A stretch of DNA of 64,000 bases, taken from the NCBI RefSeq assembly GCF_012933505.1, contig NZ_JABBNB010000013.1:1-64000 (forward strand), given 5' to 3'. The notes under the pieces are model-generated. The model was not told the DNA's origin, searched no databases, and saw only the letters and a list, made by a program, of their open reading frames with translations. Below, piece after piece: positions 8,058-16,810 of this stretch. A program made the translations under genes and the position numbers. The stretch is from Gordonia asplenii (GTDB lineage: Bacteria > Actinomycetota > Actinomycetes > Mycobacteriales > Mycobacteriaceae). The first letter of the stretch is position 1. Each line of letters begins with the position of its first letter.

Positions 8058-8854
8058 TGACCGCTGACTCTCTCGTCCCCGCCGCACCACCGGCCGGACT
8101 GAACGTCTTCTCGCTGGCCGGTCGCACCGCGATGATCACCGGCGCGGGCGGCGGCGTCGGTGCCGCCGTCGCCGAAGCCTTCGCCGCGGTGGGCGCCAAG
8201 GTACTGGTCACCGACATCGACAAGGACGCGGCCGCGCAGGTCAGCGATCGCATCGTCGCGGCGGGCGGAATCGCACAACCGTACGCACTCGACGTCTGCG
8301 TCGGCGCTGATGCGCGCGACGCGGTGGCCGCGGCCGCCGAACTCGGTGGCGGCACCCTGCACATCCTGGTGAACAACGCGGGCGTGATCGCGCCCGCCAT
8401 GTTCCCCAAGATGGACGAGGACCGCTTCCGTAAGGTGCTCGACACCCACTTGATGGGCAGTTATCACTGCAGTCATGCTGCGCTGCAACATCTTCCGGCC
8501 GACGGCACCGGACGCATCATCAACGTGACGTCGGCCGCCGGACTGGTCGGCACCATCGGCCAGGCCAACTACGGTGCGGCCAAGGCCGCCATCATCGGGC
8601 TCACCAAATCACTCGCCCGCGAGCTGGCCCGACAGGCGGTCACCGTCAACGCCGTGGCGCCGTTGGCCGCCACCGCCATGACCGCCAGCATCCGCGCCAA
8701 CGAGAAACTCGCGGCGAAGACGCTGGAGCGAATTCCATTGGGGCGCTGGGCATACCCGGCCGAGATCGCATCGAGTTTCGTCTTTCTCGCCTCCGACGCC
8801 GCCGGCTACATCACCGGCCAGATCTTGCCGGTCGACGGCGGAACGGTGATCTGA
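8057..8854 (+). CDS. SDR oxidoreductase, probably a 3-hydroxyacyl-CoA dehydrogenase
   Basis: This 265-residue classical short-chain dehydrogenase has TGAGGGVG (cofactor binding), NNAG, and a complete Ser-Tyr-Lys triad (VTSAAG followed by YGAAK). The C-terminus ends ITGQILPVDGG. The long frame begins upstream, but the ATG overlapping the dehydrogenase stop gives a normal N-terminus. D-I-D after the second strand (VTDIDKD) favours NAD over NADP. Position between an acyl-CoA dehydrogenase and a thiolase suggests oxidation of a 3-hydroxyacyl-CoA. Confidence 0.85.
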   Translation: MTADSLVPAAPPAGLNVFSLAGRTAMITGAGGGVGAAVAEAFAAVGAKVLVTDIDKDAAAQVSDRIVAAGGIAQPYALDVCVGADARDAVAAAAELGGGTLHILVNNAGVIAPAMFPKMDEDRFRKVLDTHLMGSYHCSHAALQHLPADGTGRIINVTSAAGLVGTIGQANYGAAKAAIIGLTKSLARELARQAVTVNAVAPLAATAMTASIRANEKLAAKTLERIPLGRWAYPAEIASSFVFLASDAAGYITGQILPVDGGTVI

Positions 8855-8855
8855 G

Positions 8856-10058
8856 ATGGTTCGCAGAGTATCGGGGCCGTTCGTCGACGCCGGTCGCGAG
8901 GTGGTCGTCGCCGAGGCGGTGCGCACACCGATCGGCAAGTCGCACCCCGCGAAGGGCTGGTTCCGCGACACGCACCCCAACGCGATGCTGGCGGCCTGCT
9001 ACACCGATCTGATCGGCCGCACGGGCCTGCCGCCCGCCCTCGTCGAGGACCTCGTCATCGGTTGCACCGCGCCGTTCGGCGAGCAGTCCCGCAATATCGG
9101 GCGCAATGCCTGGCTCCAAGCGGGTTATCCGCCCGAAACTCCGGCCACCACCCTCGACCGGCGCTGCGGATCGGCGCAGACAGCGGTGAATTTCGCTGCG
9201 GCGCTTGTCTCTTCGGGAGTCCACGACATCGTGATCGCCGGCGGCGTCGAACACATGGGGCATGTGCCGATGAATTCGCCCGCCAAGATCAGCGAGCTCT
9301 ACGGACAACCGTGGCCGGACGAACTGCGCGCTCGATACGACTTCGTCACGCAGGGCGAGAGCGCCGAACTCATCGCCGAACGCTGGGATATCTCGCGGAC
9401 GGAGATGGACGAGTTCGCCGTCCGTTCACATACACTCGCCGACGCCGCGGCTCGCGACGGTCGCTTCGTCGCCGAGATGGTGCCGATGGAACTCGACGGG
9501 CAGCTGCGGACCGCCGACCAGACGATCCGGCCGGGCACCACCGTCGAGACACTCGGTGCACTCGAGCCGGTCTTCCGTGCGGAGCATGGACGCATCACCG
9601 CGGGGACGTCGAGCCCGATCTGCGACAGTGCTGCAGCAGTCCTGCTGTGTACGCGAGAAGCCGCGCAGCGCAACGGATTACGAATCCGGGCACGCATCGC
9701 CGATCAGACCACCGTCGGCGTCGACCCGATCATCATGCTGACCGGGCCGATCCCCGCCACCCGCAAGATCTTGCAGCGCAACGGACTCGACGTCACCGAC
9801 ATCGACCTGTTCGAGGTGAACGAGGCCTTCTCCTCGGTAGTCCTCGCGTGGCAGCGTGAGCTCAAACCCGACGAAGACCGAGTCAACGTCAACGGCGGTG
9901 CCATCGCGCTCGGACATGCCGTCGGCGCCACCGGCGCGCGCCTCATCGCGACCGTTCTGGCGGAGATGGAGCGGCGCGAGGGCCACCTCGGACTGGTCAC
10001 CATGTGCTGCGGCGGCGGGCTCGGCACCGCAACGCTCATCGAGCGAGTCGAGGAATGA
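8856..10058 (+). CDS. Thiolase (acetyl-CoA acyltransferase)
   Basis: This 400-residue degradative thiolase has the acyl-accepting Cys C104 in LDRRCGSAQ, the His in GGAIALGHAVGATG and the second Cys in MCCGGGLGTA near the C-terminus, so all catalytic residues are present. It would cleave 3-oxoacyl-CoA to acetyl-CoA (or another small acyl-CoA) and a shortened acyl-CoA. It begins one base after the SDR stop and overlaps the CoA-transferase by four bases. The N-terminal ten residues before REVVVAEAVRTPIGK are unusually long, and an internal start is possible but lacks support. Confidence 0.93.
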   Translation: MVRRVSGPFVDAGREVVVAEAVRTPIGKSHPAKGWFRDTHPNAMLAACYTDLIGRTGLPPALVEDLVIGCTAPFGEQSRNIGRNAWLQAGYPPETPATTLDRRCGSAQTAVNFAAALVSSGVHDIVIAGGVEHMGHVPMNSPAKISELYGQPWPDELRARYDFVTQGESAELIAERWDISRTEMDEFAVRSHTLADAAARDGRFVAEMVPMELDGQLRTADQTIRPGTTVETLGALEPVFRAEHGRITAGTSSPICDSAAAVLLCTREAAQRNGLRIRARIADQTTVGVDPIIMLTGPIPATRKILQRNGLDVTDIDLFEVNEAFSSVVLAWQRELKPDEDRVNVNGGAIALGHAVGATGARLIATVLAEMERREGHLGLVTMCCGGGLGTATLIERVEE

Positions 10059-11323
10059 TCGACTTCGGCGAGCACCTGTCACCGGGTGCGGGAGTGTGGT
10101 GGAGTCAGGCGGCGGCCGAACCGCGGCCGCTCGTCGACGCATTGCTAGAGCAGGCGCCCCAGCTCGGTCCGCTGCGCCTGTTCACCGGTCTGTCCTGGAA
10201 CGATCAACTGGCAGCGGCCATCTCGCCGTCGGACACGATGGTCTCCTACGGCGGCCTCGGCTCGCTACGACACCTCGGGGCGACCGACCAACTCGACGTC
10301 GTGCCGTGCCACTATTCGGCACTGCCGCGGATGTTCGCCGAACATCGCTTGCCGGCCGACGCGGGGCTCGTTCAGGTGTCACCGCCCGACGAGCACGGCA
10401 TGTGTTCGCTGGGCATCGGCGTCGACTACGTGGCCGACGCCGTCGATCACACCCGGCTGCTCTTCGCCGAGATCAACGAGCAGATGCCGGCGGTGCCCGG
10501 ATCGCCGCGTATCGCGTTGAGCCGCTTCACCGCGACAACCACCACCGATCGGCCGCTGCAAGAGGAGTCGAGCCGGCCGGCGGGGGAGGTCGACCGTGCG
10601 ATAGCCGCCAACATCGCGACTCTCGTCGACGACGGCGACACCGTTCAGGTCGGCATCGGATCCACCGGCGCGGCGGTGCTCGACGCATTGTCGGGCCACA
10701 GCGACCTCGGCATCCACACCGGAATGATTCCGGAGGGCGTCATGACGCTCATCGACAAGGGCGTGGTCACCGGAGCCCGCAAGCAGATCGACGCCGGGGT
10801 GTCGGTCGCCGGCACCGCGCTGGGGTCGGCCGAGCTGTACCGGCGCGTCGCGGATTTGCCGTTGCTGTTCCGGCCGACGAGCTATACGCATGCGCCGCAA
10901 GTACTTTCGCAACTGACCACATTGGTCGCGGTCAACTTCGCCATCGAAGTCGACCTCACCGGGCAGGTCGGGGCCGAAGTCAGTCAGGGCACCTACCTCG
11001 GTGCGGTCGGGGGACAGGTCGACTTCGCTCGGGCCGCGGCACTCACCGGCAAGCGGTCTATCATCGCCCTGCGCTCGACGATGCGCGGGCGGTCGTCGAT
11101 CAAGTTCGGCCTCGACGAAGGAGTCGTGACCACCGCGCGCGCCGACGTCGACTGCGTCGTCACCGAATACGGCATCGCGCATCTGCGGGGTCAACCCCTC
11201 GCCGAACGTCGTCGACGGCTGATCGCGGTGGCCGCGCCGCAATTCCGCGACGACCTGCAACGATCGGTCAAAGCGGCCTTCCCATCGTTGTCCTTCCCAT
11301 CATTGAAAGGAACCCACACATGA
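10055..11323 (+). CDS. Acetyl-CoA hydrolase/4-hydroxybutyrate CoA-transferase family protein
   Basis: This 422-residue protein belongs to the family containing 4-hydroxybutyrate and acetate CoA-transferases. Visible signatures are IHTGMIPEG, AIEVDLTGQVGAE (with the Glu that forms the CoA thioester in this family), GGQVDFARAA, KRSIIALRST and VTEYGIAHLRG. It could move CoA between a pathway acid and acetyl- or succinyl-CoA. It starts in an ATGA overlap with the thiolase and overlaps the next SDR start in the same way, so expression is coupled. A CoA-transferase in the unit offers an ATP-free route to activate the acid substrate. Confidence 0.85.
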   Translation: MIDFGEHLSPGAGVWWSQAAAEPRPLVDALLEQAPQLGPLRLFTGLSWNDQLAAAISPSDTMVSYGGLGSLRHLGATDQLDVVPCHYSALPRMFAEHRLPADAGLVQVSPPDEHGMCSLGIGVDYVADAVDHTRLLFAEINEQMPAVPGSPRIALSRFTATTTTDRPLQEESSRPAGEVDRAIAANIATLVDDGDTVQVGIGSTGAAVLDALSGHSDLGIHTGMIPEGVMTLIDKGVVTGARKQIDAGVSVAGTALGSAELYRRVADLPLLFRPTSYTHAPQVLSQLTTLVAVNFAIEVDLTGQVGAEVSQGTYLGAVGGQVDFARAAALTGKRSIIALRSTMRGRSSIKFGLDEGVVTTARADVDCVVTEYGIAHLRGQPLAERRRRLIAVAAPQFRDDLQRSVKAAFPSLSFPSLKGTHT

Positions 11324-12078
11324 GCAATCGAGTAGCACTCGTCACCGGCGGAGCCGCGGGAATCGGCGAGGGAATCTCGCGGACCTTGGGCGAGAAGGGC
11401 TTCCGGGTCGCCGTCGCCGACTTGAATCTCGAAGCGGCACAACAGGTCGCGAAGGAGATCGGGGCCGCGGGCGGCGAGGCGATCGCCGTTGCGATCGACG
11501 TCACCGACACCGTATCGGTGCGAGCCGCCGTCGAACAGGTCGCCGCCGAACTCGGCCCGGTCGAGATCGCCGTCAACAATGCGGGCTGGGACGACTTCAT
11601 GACGTTCCTGGAGACCGACGAGGATTTCTGGAACAAGATCCTCGACATCAATTTCAAGGGGTCGTTACGCGTGAATCACGCTGTCGTGCCCGGAATGATC
11701 GAGCGCGGCTTCGGCCGGGTCATCAACATCGGGTCCGACGCCGGGCGGGTGGGGTCGTCGTTGGAGGCCGTGTACTCCGGTGCGAAGGGCGGCACCATCG
11801 CCTTCACCAAGACGCTGGCCCGTGAGGTCGCGACCAAGGGCGTCACCGCCAATACCGTGTGCCCTGGCCCGACGGACACGCCCGCGCTGCGCAAGTTCGC
11901 CGACAACTCCGGTCAGGACGCCGACAAGGTGCTCAGCGGCATGACCCGTGCGGTGCCGATGAAACGCCTCGCGCAGCCGGCGGATATCGCCGCAGCGGTC
12001 GCGTTCTTCGCCTCCGACGAGGCCGGGTACATCACCGGCCAGACCCTGTCCGTCAGCGGCGGACTGACGATGGCCTAG
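11320..12078 (+). CDS. badH: BadH-like 2-hydroxycyclohexanecarboxyl-CoA dehydrogenase (SDR)
   Basis: This 252-residue SDR has TGGAAGIGEG, NNAGWDDF and a complete triad S139-Y152-K156. Segments around NNAGWD, INIGSDAGRVGSS, VCPGPTDTPALR and GQTLSVSGGLTM agree closely with what I remember of Rhodopseudomonas palustris BadH, which oxidises 2-hydroxycyclohexane-1-carboxyl-CoA to the 2-keto form with NAD. No alignment was run. GAAAGGAA precedes the ATG. The BadI-like hydrolase that would use its product lies at 27358 on the other strand, under the same operator type. A generic 3-hydroxyacyl-CoA dehydrogenase remains possible. Confidence 0.75.
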   Translation: MSNRVALVTGGAAGIGEGISRTLGEKGFRVAVADLNLEAAQQVAKEIGAAGGEAIAVAIDVTDTVSVRAAVEQVAAELGPVEIAVNNAGWDDFMTFLETDEDFWNKILDINFKGSLRVNHAVVPGMIERGFGRVINIGSDAGRVGSSLEAVYSGAKGGTIAFTKTLAREVATKGVTANTVCPGPTDTPALRKFADNSGQDADKVLSGMTRAVPMKRLAQPADIAAAVAFFASDEAGYITGQTLSVSGGLTMA

Positions 12079-12081
12079 GAC

Positions 12082-13188
12082 ATGACGACGTTCGGAGTCA
12101 ATGCCTTCGGGGTCGGTACCGGCGCGGCGCGCTTCGAGTCGATGGCGCGCTTGGCGGCACAGGCCGAGGAAATCGGTTGTGCCGCGGTGTGGACCAGCGA
12201 GCTCTACAGTCGGTCGGCGACCATCCCGATGGCAGCGATCGCGGCGGGTACCTCACGCATCGCCATCGGGTCGAATATCGCCTATGGGGTTGGGCGGAGT
12301 CCGCTGATCTGGGCGGCCGAAGCCCGCGATCTCGACGAATTGTCCGGTGGGCGAATCATTCTCGGGCTCGGCAACGGAACTCCGAAGATGATGGAGGCGT
12401 GGCACGGAGTGAGCGGCGAGGCACCCGCGGCACGAATGGCCGAACTGGTCACCGTGCTGCGTGCGCTGTGGCATCTGCACGAGGGACCGGTGCATCACGA
12501 CGGCCGGTTCTACCACGTGCATTTGACGCCGACGTCGGATGTGACCGAGCCGGTTCGCCCGGAGATCCCTATCTGGATTGCGGGCGTCAACAGGCTGATG
12601 CTGCGCACCGCGGGTCAGCACGCCGATGGGCTCGTCGGGCACCCCATGTACACCGCGGACTATGTGCGCGGGCCGGTGGCCGACGAGATCGCCGCGGGCG
12701 CCGCACTCGCGCAACGGGATCCGGGCGACGTCACGATCATGGGTATCAGGATGTGCGCGATCGACGACGACGAGGAAACGGCCCGGCGGCAGGCTGCCTA
12801 CGCCATCGGACAGTATGCGGCGTCGAGGGTCTACGACCGGTTGTTCGCATTGCACGGGTGGAGTGCCGAGCAGGACCGGATACGGGCCGCGGCGCGCGAC
12901 CGAGACGACGCCGCAGTGATCGCCGCAGTCACCGACGACATGATCGATACCATCGCAATAGCCTGCCGCCCAGGCGATTTCGCCGATGCCGTGGCCCGGA
13001 TACCGGACGGCTTCGATCATCTGGACCTCATCGCGCCGCCATGGGGACTGACGCCGGAGCAGACCAGGGCGACGAACCTGCACATCCTCGACGGCCTGCG
13101 GACGCACTTCGCGACGGCGGCCCCTTCGCTGGTTGAGACGGAGCTGCCGATGGCACCCTCACCGTGGTTTCGACACGTTCGTCGCTAA
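12082..13188 (+). CDS. LLM-class F420-dependent oxidoreductase
   Basis: This 368-residue luciferase-like monooxygenase-fold protein has the typical TSELYSRS, IGSNIAYG, DLDELSGGRIILGLGNGT and IWIAGVNRLMLRTAG segments. Actinobacterial members usually use F420 to reduce or oxidise a substrate. It follows the BadH-like gene by three bases and is last in its unit. The extreme C-terminus (about residues 350-368) is encoded by a copy of the dispersed palindromic repeat, which also supplies the stop codon, so the native end was probably altered. The reaction is unknown. Confidence 0.82.
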   Translation: MTTFGVNAFGVGTGAARFESMARLAAQAEEIGCAAVWTSELYSRSATIPMAAIAAGTSRIAIGSNIAYGVGRSPLIWAAEARDLDELSGGRIILGLGNGTPKMMEAWHGVSGEAPAARMAELVTVLRALWHLHEGPVHHDGRFYHVHLTPTSDVTEPVRPEIPIWIAGVNRLMLRTAGQHADGLVGHPMYTADYVRGPVADEIAAGAALAQRDPGDVTIMGIRMCAIDDDEETARRQAAYAIGQYAASRVYDRLFALHGWSAEQDRIRAAARDRDDAAVIAAVTDDMIDTIAIACRPGDFADAVARIPDGFDHLDLIAPPWGLTPEQTRATNLHILDGLRTHFATAAPSLVETELPMAPSPWFRHVRR

Positions 13189-13330
13189 CGCTCCTCACGG
13201 CTCAACCAGCGGATAGGGCCTGCCGTCGGTGAATCCAGGCCGAGTGCCGAGGCGACCCCTCGCTCCCCGAGTGCCGAGGCGAGCTTGCGAGCTTCGGTGT
13301 AACGAGGGGTCCGTGAGCCGAGCTACCCGG
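13127..13330. repeat. Dispersed palindromic repeat, copy 1
   Basis: CGCTGGTTGAG (13127-13137) and CTCAACCAGCG (13201-13211) form perfect inverted arms. The segment 13166-13212 is almost identical (two differences by eye) to 30584-30630, and similarity continues to TCCAGGC at 13237-13243. Behind it, GACCCCTCG and CGAGGGGTC (13254-13262, 13303-13311) make a second stem enclosing CCGAGTGCCGAGGCGA repeats. The element overlaps the 3' end of the upstream CDS and fills most of the convergent gap to the GntR gene, where it could act as a terminator. Confidence 0.8.
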
Positions 13331-13387
13331 CCACGCCGAAACCCCTTGCGTAAGTAAGACGCTCGACGAGCGAGGGCACCGCTCGGA

Positions 13388-14158
13388 CTACTCGGCGATA
13401 TCGATTTCGGTGCGTTCTTCCACCTGCACGACGGCCTCGGCGTAGCCGTGTACGTGCTTGGTCATCCGCCGGGTCGCGGCAGCGGGGTCGCCGGCGCGAA
13501 TCGCGTCGGTAATCGTCTTGTGCGCCCGGAACGTCGTCTTTCGCACGTCCTCGTCGACGAAGGCGGTGTTCTCGGTCGAGGAGTAGATCGCGTTCGACAA
13601 CGCGGTCATGAAACCGGTCAGCAGCTCGTTGTGGCTCGCCGTGGCCACCGCGAGGTGCCAGTCCACATTCGCCTTGAGGAACGCGTCCAGCGAGATGCTC
13701 AGGTCGCCGACGATCGCGTTGGCGGCATCCATGGCGGCGAGGTCGTCGTCGGTGCGGTACTTGGCAGCCAAGGAGGCGCACGCCGGTTCGATCGCTTCGC
13801 GGGTCTCCAGCAGGGCGGTCAGCCGCAGTTGCTGTCCGCGGATGAGCAGACTCACCGACGACGCCACCGACCCGCCGTCGGGCTGCTGCACGAATGCGCC
13901 GCCCGACCGTCCGGTCTTGATGACGACGAGCCCCTGCACCTCCAGGATGCGCAGCGCCTCGCGCACGGTGGTCCGGCTCATTCGGGTCTGTGTGACGAGT
14001 TCGCGTTCCGGTGGAAGCGCCGTGCCGGATGGGAAGTCTCCGCGCAGGATGCGCTCGCGCAGATCGTTGGCGAGCACGTCGGAGGCCTTGGGCACCTGCA
14101 TCGGTTCGAGTCGAACCGGATGACGCGACACCGTGGTCGAAGATTGCGCCTGCGGCAT
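13388..14158 (-). CDS. FadR-like GntR transcriptional regulator (FCD subfamily)
   Basis: This 256-residue regulator has an N-terminal winged helix (LRERILRGDFPSG, ERELVTQTRMSRTTVREALR, about residues 33-90) and an all-helical FCD ligand domain. The metal-binding pattern of FCD domains is visible (VDWH, AHKTITDAI, KHVHGY). Such proteins bind TNGTNNNACNA palindromes and respond to acyl-CoAs or organic acids. An operator-like site, ATGGTCATACCTA, lies just upstream of its own start, and eight similar sites lie at other promoters of the region. It is therefore the best candidate for the master regulator of the catabolic cluster, probably a repressor released by a pathway CoA ester. Confidence 0.88.
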   Translation of the reverse strand: MPQAQSSTTVSRHPVRLEPMQVPKASDVLANDLRERILRGDFPSGTALPPERELVTQTRMSRTTVREALRILEVQGLVVIKTGRSGGAFVQQPDGGSVASSVSLLIRGQQLRLTALLETREAIEPACASLAAKYRTDDDLAAMDAANAIVGDLSISLDAFLKANVDWHLAVATASHNELLTGFMTALSNAIYSSTENTAFVDEDVRKTTFRAHKTITDAIRAGDPAAATRRMTKHVHGYAEAVVQVEERTEIDIAE

Positions 14159-14180
14159 TGTTCCCTGCTTTCAGATACAT

Positions 14181-14193
14181 ATGGTCATACCTA
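14181..14193. promoter_or_regulatory. GntR-type operator, site 3 (ATGGTCATACCTA), autoregulatory
   Basis: The 13-mer lies 22 bp upstream of the GntR start codon on the reverse strand. Its position suggests autoregulation. Together with the site at 14252 it shares the divergent promoter between the regulator and the enoyl-CoA hydratase operon. Confidence 0.6.
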
Positions 14194-14251
14194 AGGTATC
14201 AGGACTCCGGGCTGTCCTGCGTGTATGGCGCACGGGAGACAGAAACTACTA

Positions 14252-14264
14252 TTGGACTGACCAA
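14252..14264. promoter_or_regulatory. GntR-type operator, site 4 (TTGGACTGACCAA)
   Basis: The reverse complement is TTGGTCAGTCCAA, one base different from the site at 6843. It lies about 80 bp upstream of the first enoyl-CoA hydratase gene in an AT-richer promoter region (AATAATCATTGACTC follows). Confidence 0.6.
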
Positions 14265-14333
14265 AATAATCATTGACTCATTGACAGCGTTCGGATAGCT
14301 TCCAAGTTGAGGATGGTCGACGAAAGAGGACAG

Positions 14334-15116
14334 ATGGCCGAGAAGCCCGATGAAGTTGTCACCTGGGAGAATGCCGCACCCGGCGTCGTGGTGGTGACCA
14401 TGGCTCGACCGCCGGCCAACGCACTCGGTGTCGCACTGCTCGACGGTCTGCACTCGGCCATGGACGCCGCGGAGAAGGCAGGCGACGTCAAGGTGATGAT
14501 CGTGACGTCGGCGCTTCCCGGGTTCTTCGCCGCGGGTGCCGACATCAAGCATCTGGACACCATCGACGCGGCGAGCTTCACCGAGTACGGCGACAAGATG
14601 CGCTCGGTCAACGACCGGCTCGCAGCTGCGCCGTGGATTTCGATCGCCGCTGTCGACGGACTCGCTCTCGGTGGCGGTCTGGAACTCGCGATGGCTGCGA
14701 CGCTGCGCGTGTCCGGTAGGAACGGCAGGTTCGGTCTGCCAGAGGTCAAGATCGGCCTGATTCCCGGTGCCGGCGGCACCCAACGCCTTCCACGACTGGT
14801 GGGCCGGGGTCGAGCCCTCGATATCATGCTGACCGCCCGTCAGGTTCCGGCCGACGAGGCATTTCGGATCGGACTCGTCGATCGGCTTACCGACGGCGAT
14901 GTTCTCCCGGCCGCCCTCGACTTCGCCGGGCAGATGGCCGGCGCGTCGTTGCCCGCGCAACTCGCCGTCGTCCGCACCGTCGACGCGGCCTTCGACCAGC
15001 CGTTCGTCGACGGCGCCGAATACGAAGTGGCGCAAGAACAATCATTGTTCGAAGACGGCGAGGCGGCCGAGGGCATCACGGCATTCGTCGAGAAGCGCCC
15101 GCCTCGATTCGCCTGA
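14334..15116 (+). CDS. Enoyl-CoA hydratase, BadK-like candidate
   Basis: This 260-residue crotonase has both catalytic glutamates in the classical setting: GGGLELAM and [18 protein letters not shown]. It is thus a true 2-enoyl-CoA hydratase, unlike the next two paralogues. The ATG at 14334 after AAAGAGGA was chosen over in-frame starts at 14307 and 14313. In the ring-cleavage scheme it would hydrate cyclohex-1-ene-1-carboxyl-CoA (the BadK step), feeding the BadH-like dehydrogenase, but any 2-enoyl-CoA could be the substrate. It opens a unit of four genes running to 18840. Confidence 0.88.
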   Translation: MAEKPDEVVTWENAAPGVVVVTMARPPANALGVALLDGLHSAMDAAEKAGDVKVMIVTSALPGFFAAGADIKHLDTIDAASFTEYGDKMRSVNDRLAAAPWISIAAVDGLALGGGLELAMAATLRVSGRNGRFGLPEVKIGLIPGAGGTQRLPRLVGRGRALDIMLTARQVPADEAFRIGLVDRLTDGDVLPAALDFAGQMAGASLPAQLAVVRTVDAAFDQPFVDGAEYEVAQEQSLFEDGEAAEGITAFVEKRPPRFA

Positions 15117-15149
15117 TCGCTCACCGACCGAACCAAGAGGACTGCCCCC

Positions 15150-15956
15150 GTGAAGACTCTGGAGAAGACTTTCGAGACCCTCGTCGTCGACGAGTGCAAG
15201 CCCGGCATCATCGTGGTGACGCTGAATCGGCCCGAGCGATACAACGCCATGACCAACACCATGTTCCTGGAGCTGGAGAGACTCGCGTGGGACCTCGACT
15301 CCGAGGACGACGTGCGAGTGGTGATCGTCACCGGGGCGGGCAAGGCGTTCTGTTCGGGCTATGACCTCGCCGACGCCGAGGACCTGCCCAACCTGGGTGC
15401 GTTGGGCATGCTCGACCAGCAGGAGCGGGCCGCGCGGGCGTTGTCCGCGGTTCGGAGCATGCGAGTGCCGGTGATCGGCGCCGTCAACGGACCGGCGGCA
15501 GGCGGGGGCATGGCACTCGCGCTGGCGGCTGACATCCGCATCGCCGGCCCGGCGGCGAAGTTCAACGCGGCGTTCGTCAAGATCGGACTGTCGGCAGGCG
15601 ACCTCGGAACGTCGTGGCTGTTGACGCGACTGATCGGCCCCGCCAAGACCAGCGAGATCTGCTTCACCGGCCGCGCGGTCGATGCGACCGAAGCCGTCGA
15701 ACTCGGACTCGCGAACTCGATGGCCGAGGACCCGGTCGGTGATGCCGTAGCACTCGCCGAGCAGATCGTCGCCAATTCCCCGGGCGGCGTGCAACTGTCG
15801 AAGCGTGCGCTGCAGGCCAATCTCGAAGTCGGATCCTATGCCGCCGCAATAGAATTGGAGAATCGCGGACAGGCGCTGTTGACCCGAAGCCGGGACATGG
15901 CCGAGGCATTGGCCGCCTTCAAGGAGAAGCGCCCGCCGGTATTCCGGGGCAACTGA
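15150..15956 (+). CDS. Crotonase-family protein with altered active site, paralogue A
   Basis: This 268-residue crotonase starts with GTG after AGAGGA. The first catalytic Glu is replaced (GGGMALALAAD) and the second position reads NAAFVKIG, also without Glu. One acidic residue remains in SAGDLGTSWL, at the place of the dienoyl-CoA isomerase Asp. It therefore probably does not perform classical hydration and may be an isomerase, C-C hydrolase or other crotonase reaction. It is clearly related to the next gene; both end with ELENRGQALLTR and EKR-P-F. Confidence 0.85.
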   Translation: MKTLEKTFETLVVDECKPGIIVVTLNRPERYNAMTNTMFLELERLAWDLDSEDDVRVVIVTGAGKAFCSGYDLADAEDLPNLGALGMLDQQERAARALSAVRSMRVPVIGAVNGPAAGGGMALALAADIRIAGPAAKFNAAFVKIGLSAGDLGTSWLLTRLIGPAKTSEICFTGRAVDATEAVELGLANSMAEDPVGDAVALAEQIVANSPGGVQLSKRALQANLEVGSYAAAIELENRGQALLTRSRDMAEALAAFKEKRPPVFRGN

Positions 15957-15997
15957 GAACAGCGACGACCCGACCCCAGACGAAACAGAGACCACAC

Positions 15998-16810
15998 ATG
16001 ACCATCGATTTCCCCGAGCTGGAGACCCTGACGTTCACCGAAGCCGAACCGGGGGTCGGCGTCCTGGCGATGAACCGTCCGGAGCGGATGAACTCCCAGA
16101 CCGTGGAGATGTTCGGTGAGTATCTGGCGGCCGGACGCGCCTTGCGCGACAGCGGATTACGGGCGCTCATCGTGACCGGAAGTGGAGATCGCGCCTTCTG
16201 CGCGGGCTTCGACCTCGACGAGATCCACGTCATCACCGAGATGGGCGTGCGCGACTTCCTCAAGTTCCAGGAGACGGCGACCGGCGGTATCCAGTCGATT
16301 CGCCATCTACCGTTCCCAGTCATCGCGGCTGTGCACGGACCGGCGACCGGCGGTGGCTTCGCGCTCGCCCTCGCCGCCGACATCCGGCTCGCCGCGCCGA
16401 CGATGAAGATGAGCGCGGCCTTCGTCAAGGTCGGCCTGTCCATCGGTGAGCTCGGCACCTCGTACAACTTGGCGCGACTGGTCGGTCCGGCCCGCGCGGC
16501 CGAAATCGGTTTCACCGCACGCATTGTTCATGCAGACGAGGCCCTGCGCATCGGCCTCGTCAACCGGATCGTCGACTCCGACTCCCTGCTCGACGAGGCA
16601 CTGGCGATGGCGCGACAGATCGCGCAGAATTCGCCCGGTGGCGTGCGCATGTCCAAGCGCGCGATCCAGCGCAACGGTGAAATCGGTTCGTATGAAGCGG
16701 CGTTGGAGTTGGAGAACCGCGGCCAGGCGCTGCTGACCCGCACCGACGACATGCCCGAAGCGCTGGCGGCGTACACCGAGAAGCGTGCTCCGATCTTCAC
16801 CGGGGCGTGA
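15998..16810 (+). CDS. Crotonase-family protein with altered active site, paralogue B
   Basis: This 270-residue protein is a tandem paralogue of the preceding gene. It has GGGFALALAADIR and SAAFVKVGLSIGELGTS, so both classical Glu positions are missing and a Glu stands where paralogue A has Asp. The pair may form a heteromer or act on successive or stereoisomeric substrates. Its stop overlaps the GTG of the phosphotransferase fusion gene. Confidence 0.85.
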   Translation: MTIDFPELETLTFTEAEPGVGVLAMNRPERMNSQTVEMFGEYLAAGRALRDSGLRALIVTGSGDRAFCAGFDLDEIHVITEMGVRDFLKFQETATGGIQSIRHLPFPVIAAVHGPATGGGFALALAADIRLAAPTMKMSAAFVKVGLSIGELGTSYNLARLVGPARAAEIGFTARIVHADEALRIGLVNRIVDSDSLLDEALAMARQIAQNSPGGVRMSKRAIQRNGEIGSYEAALELENRGQALLTRTDDMPEALAAYTEKRAPIFTGA

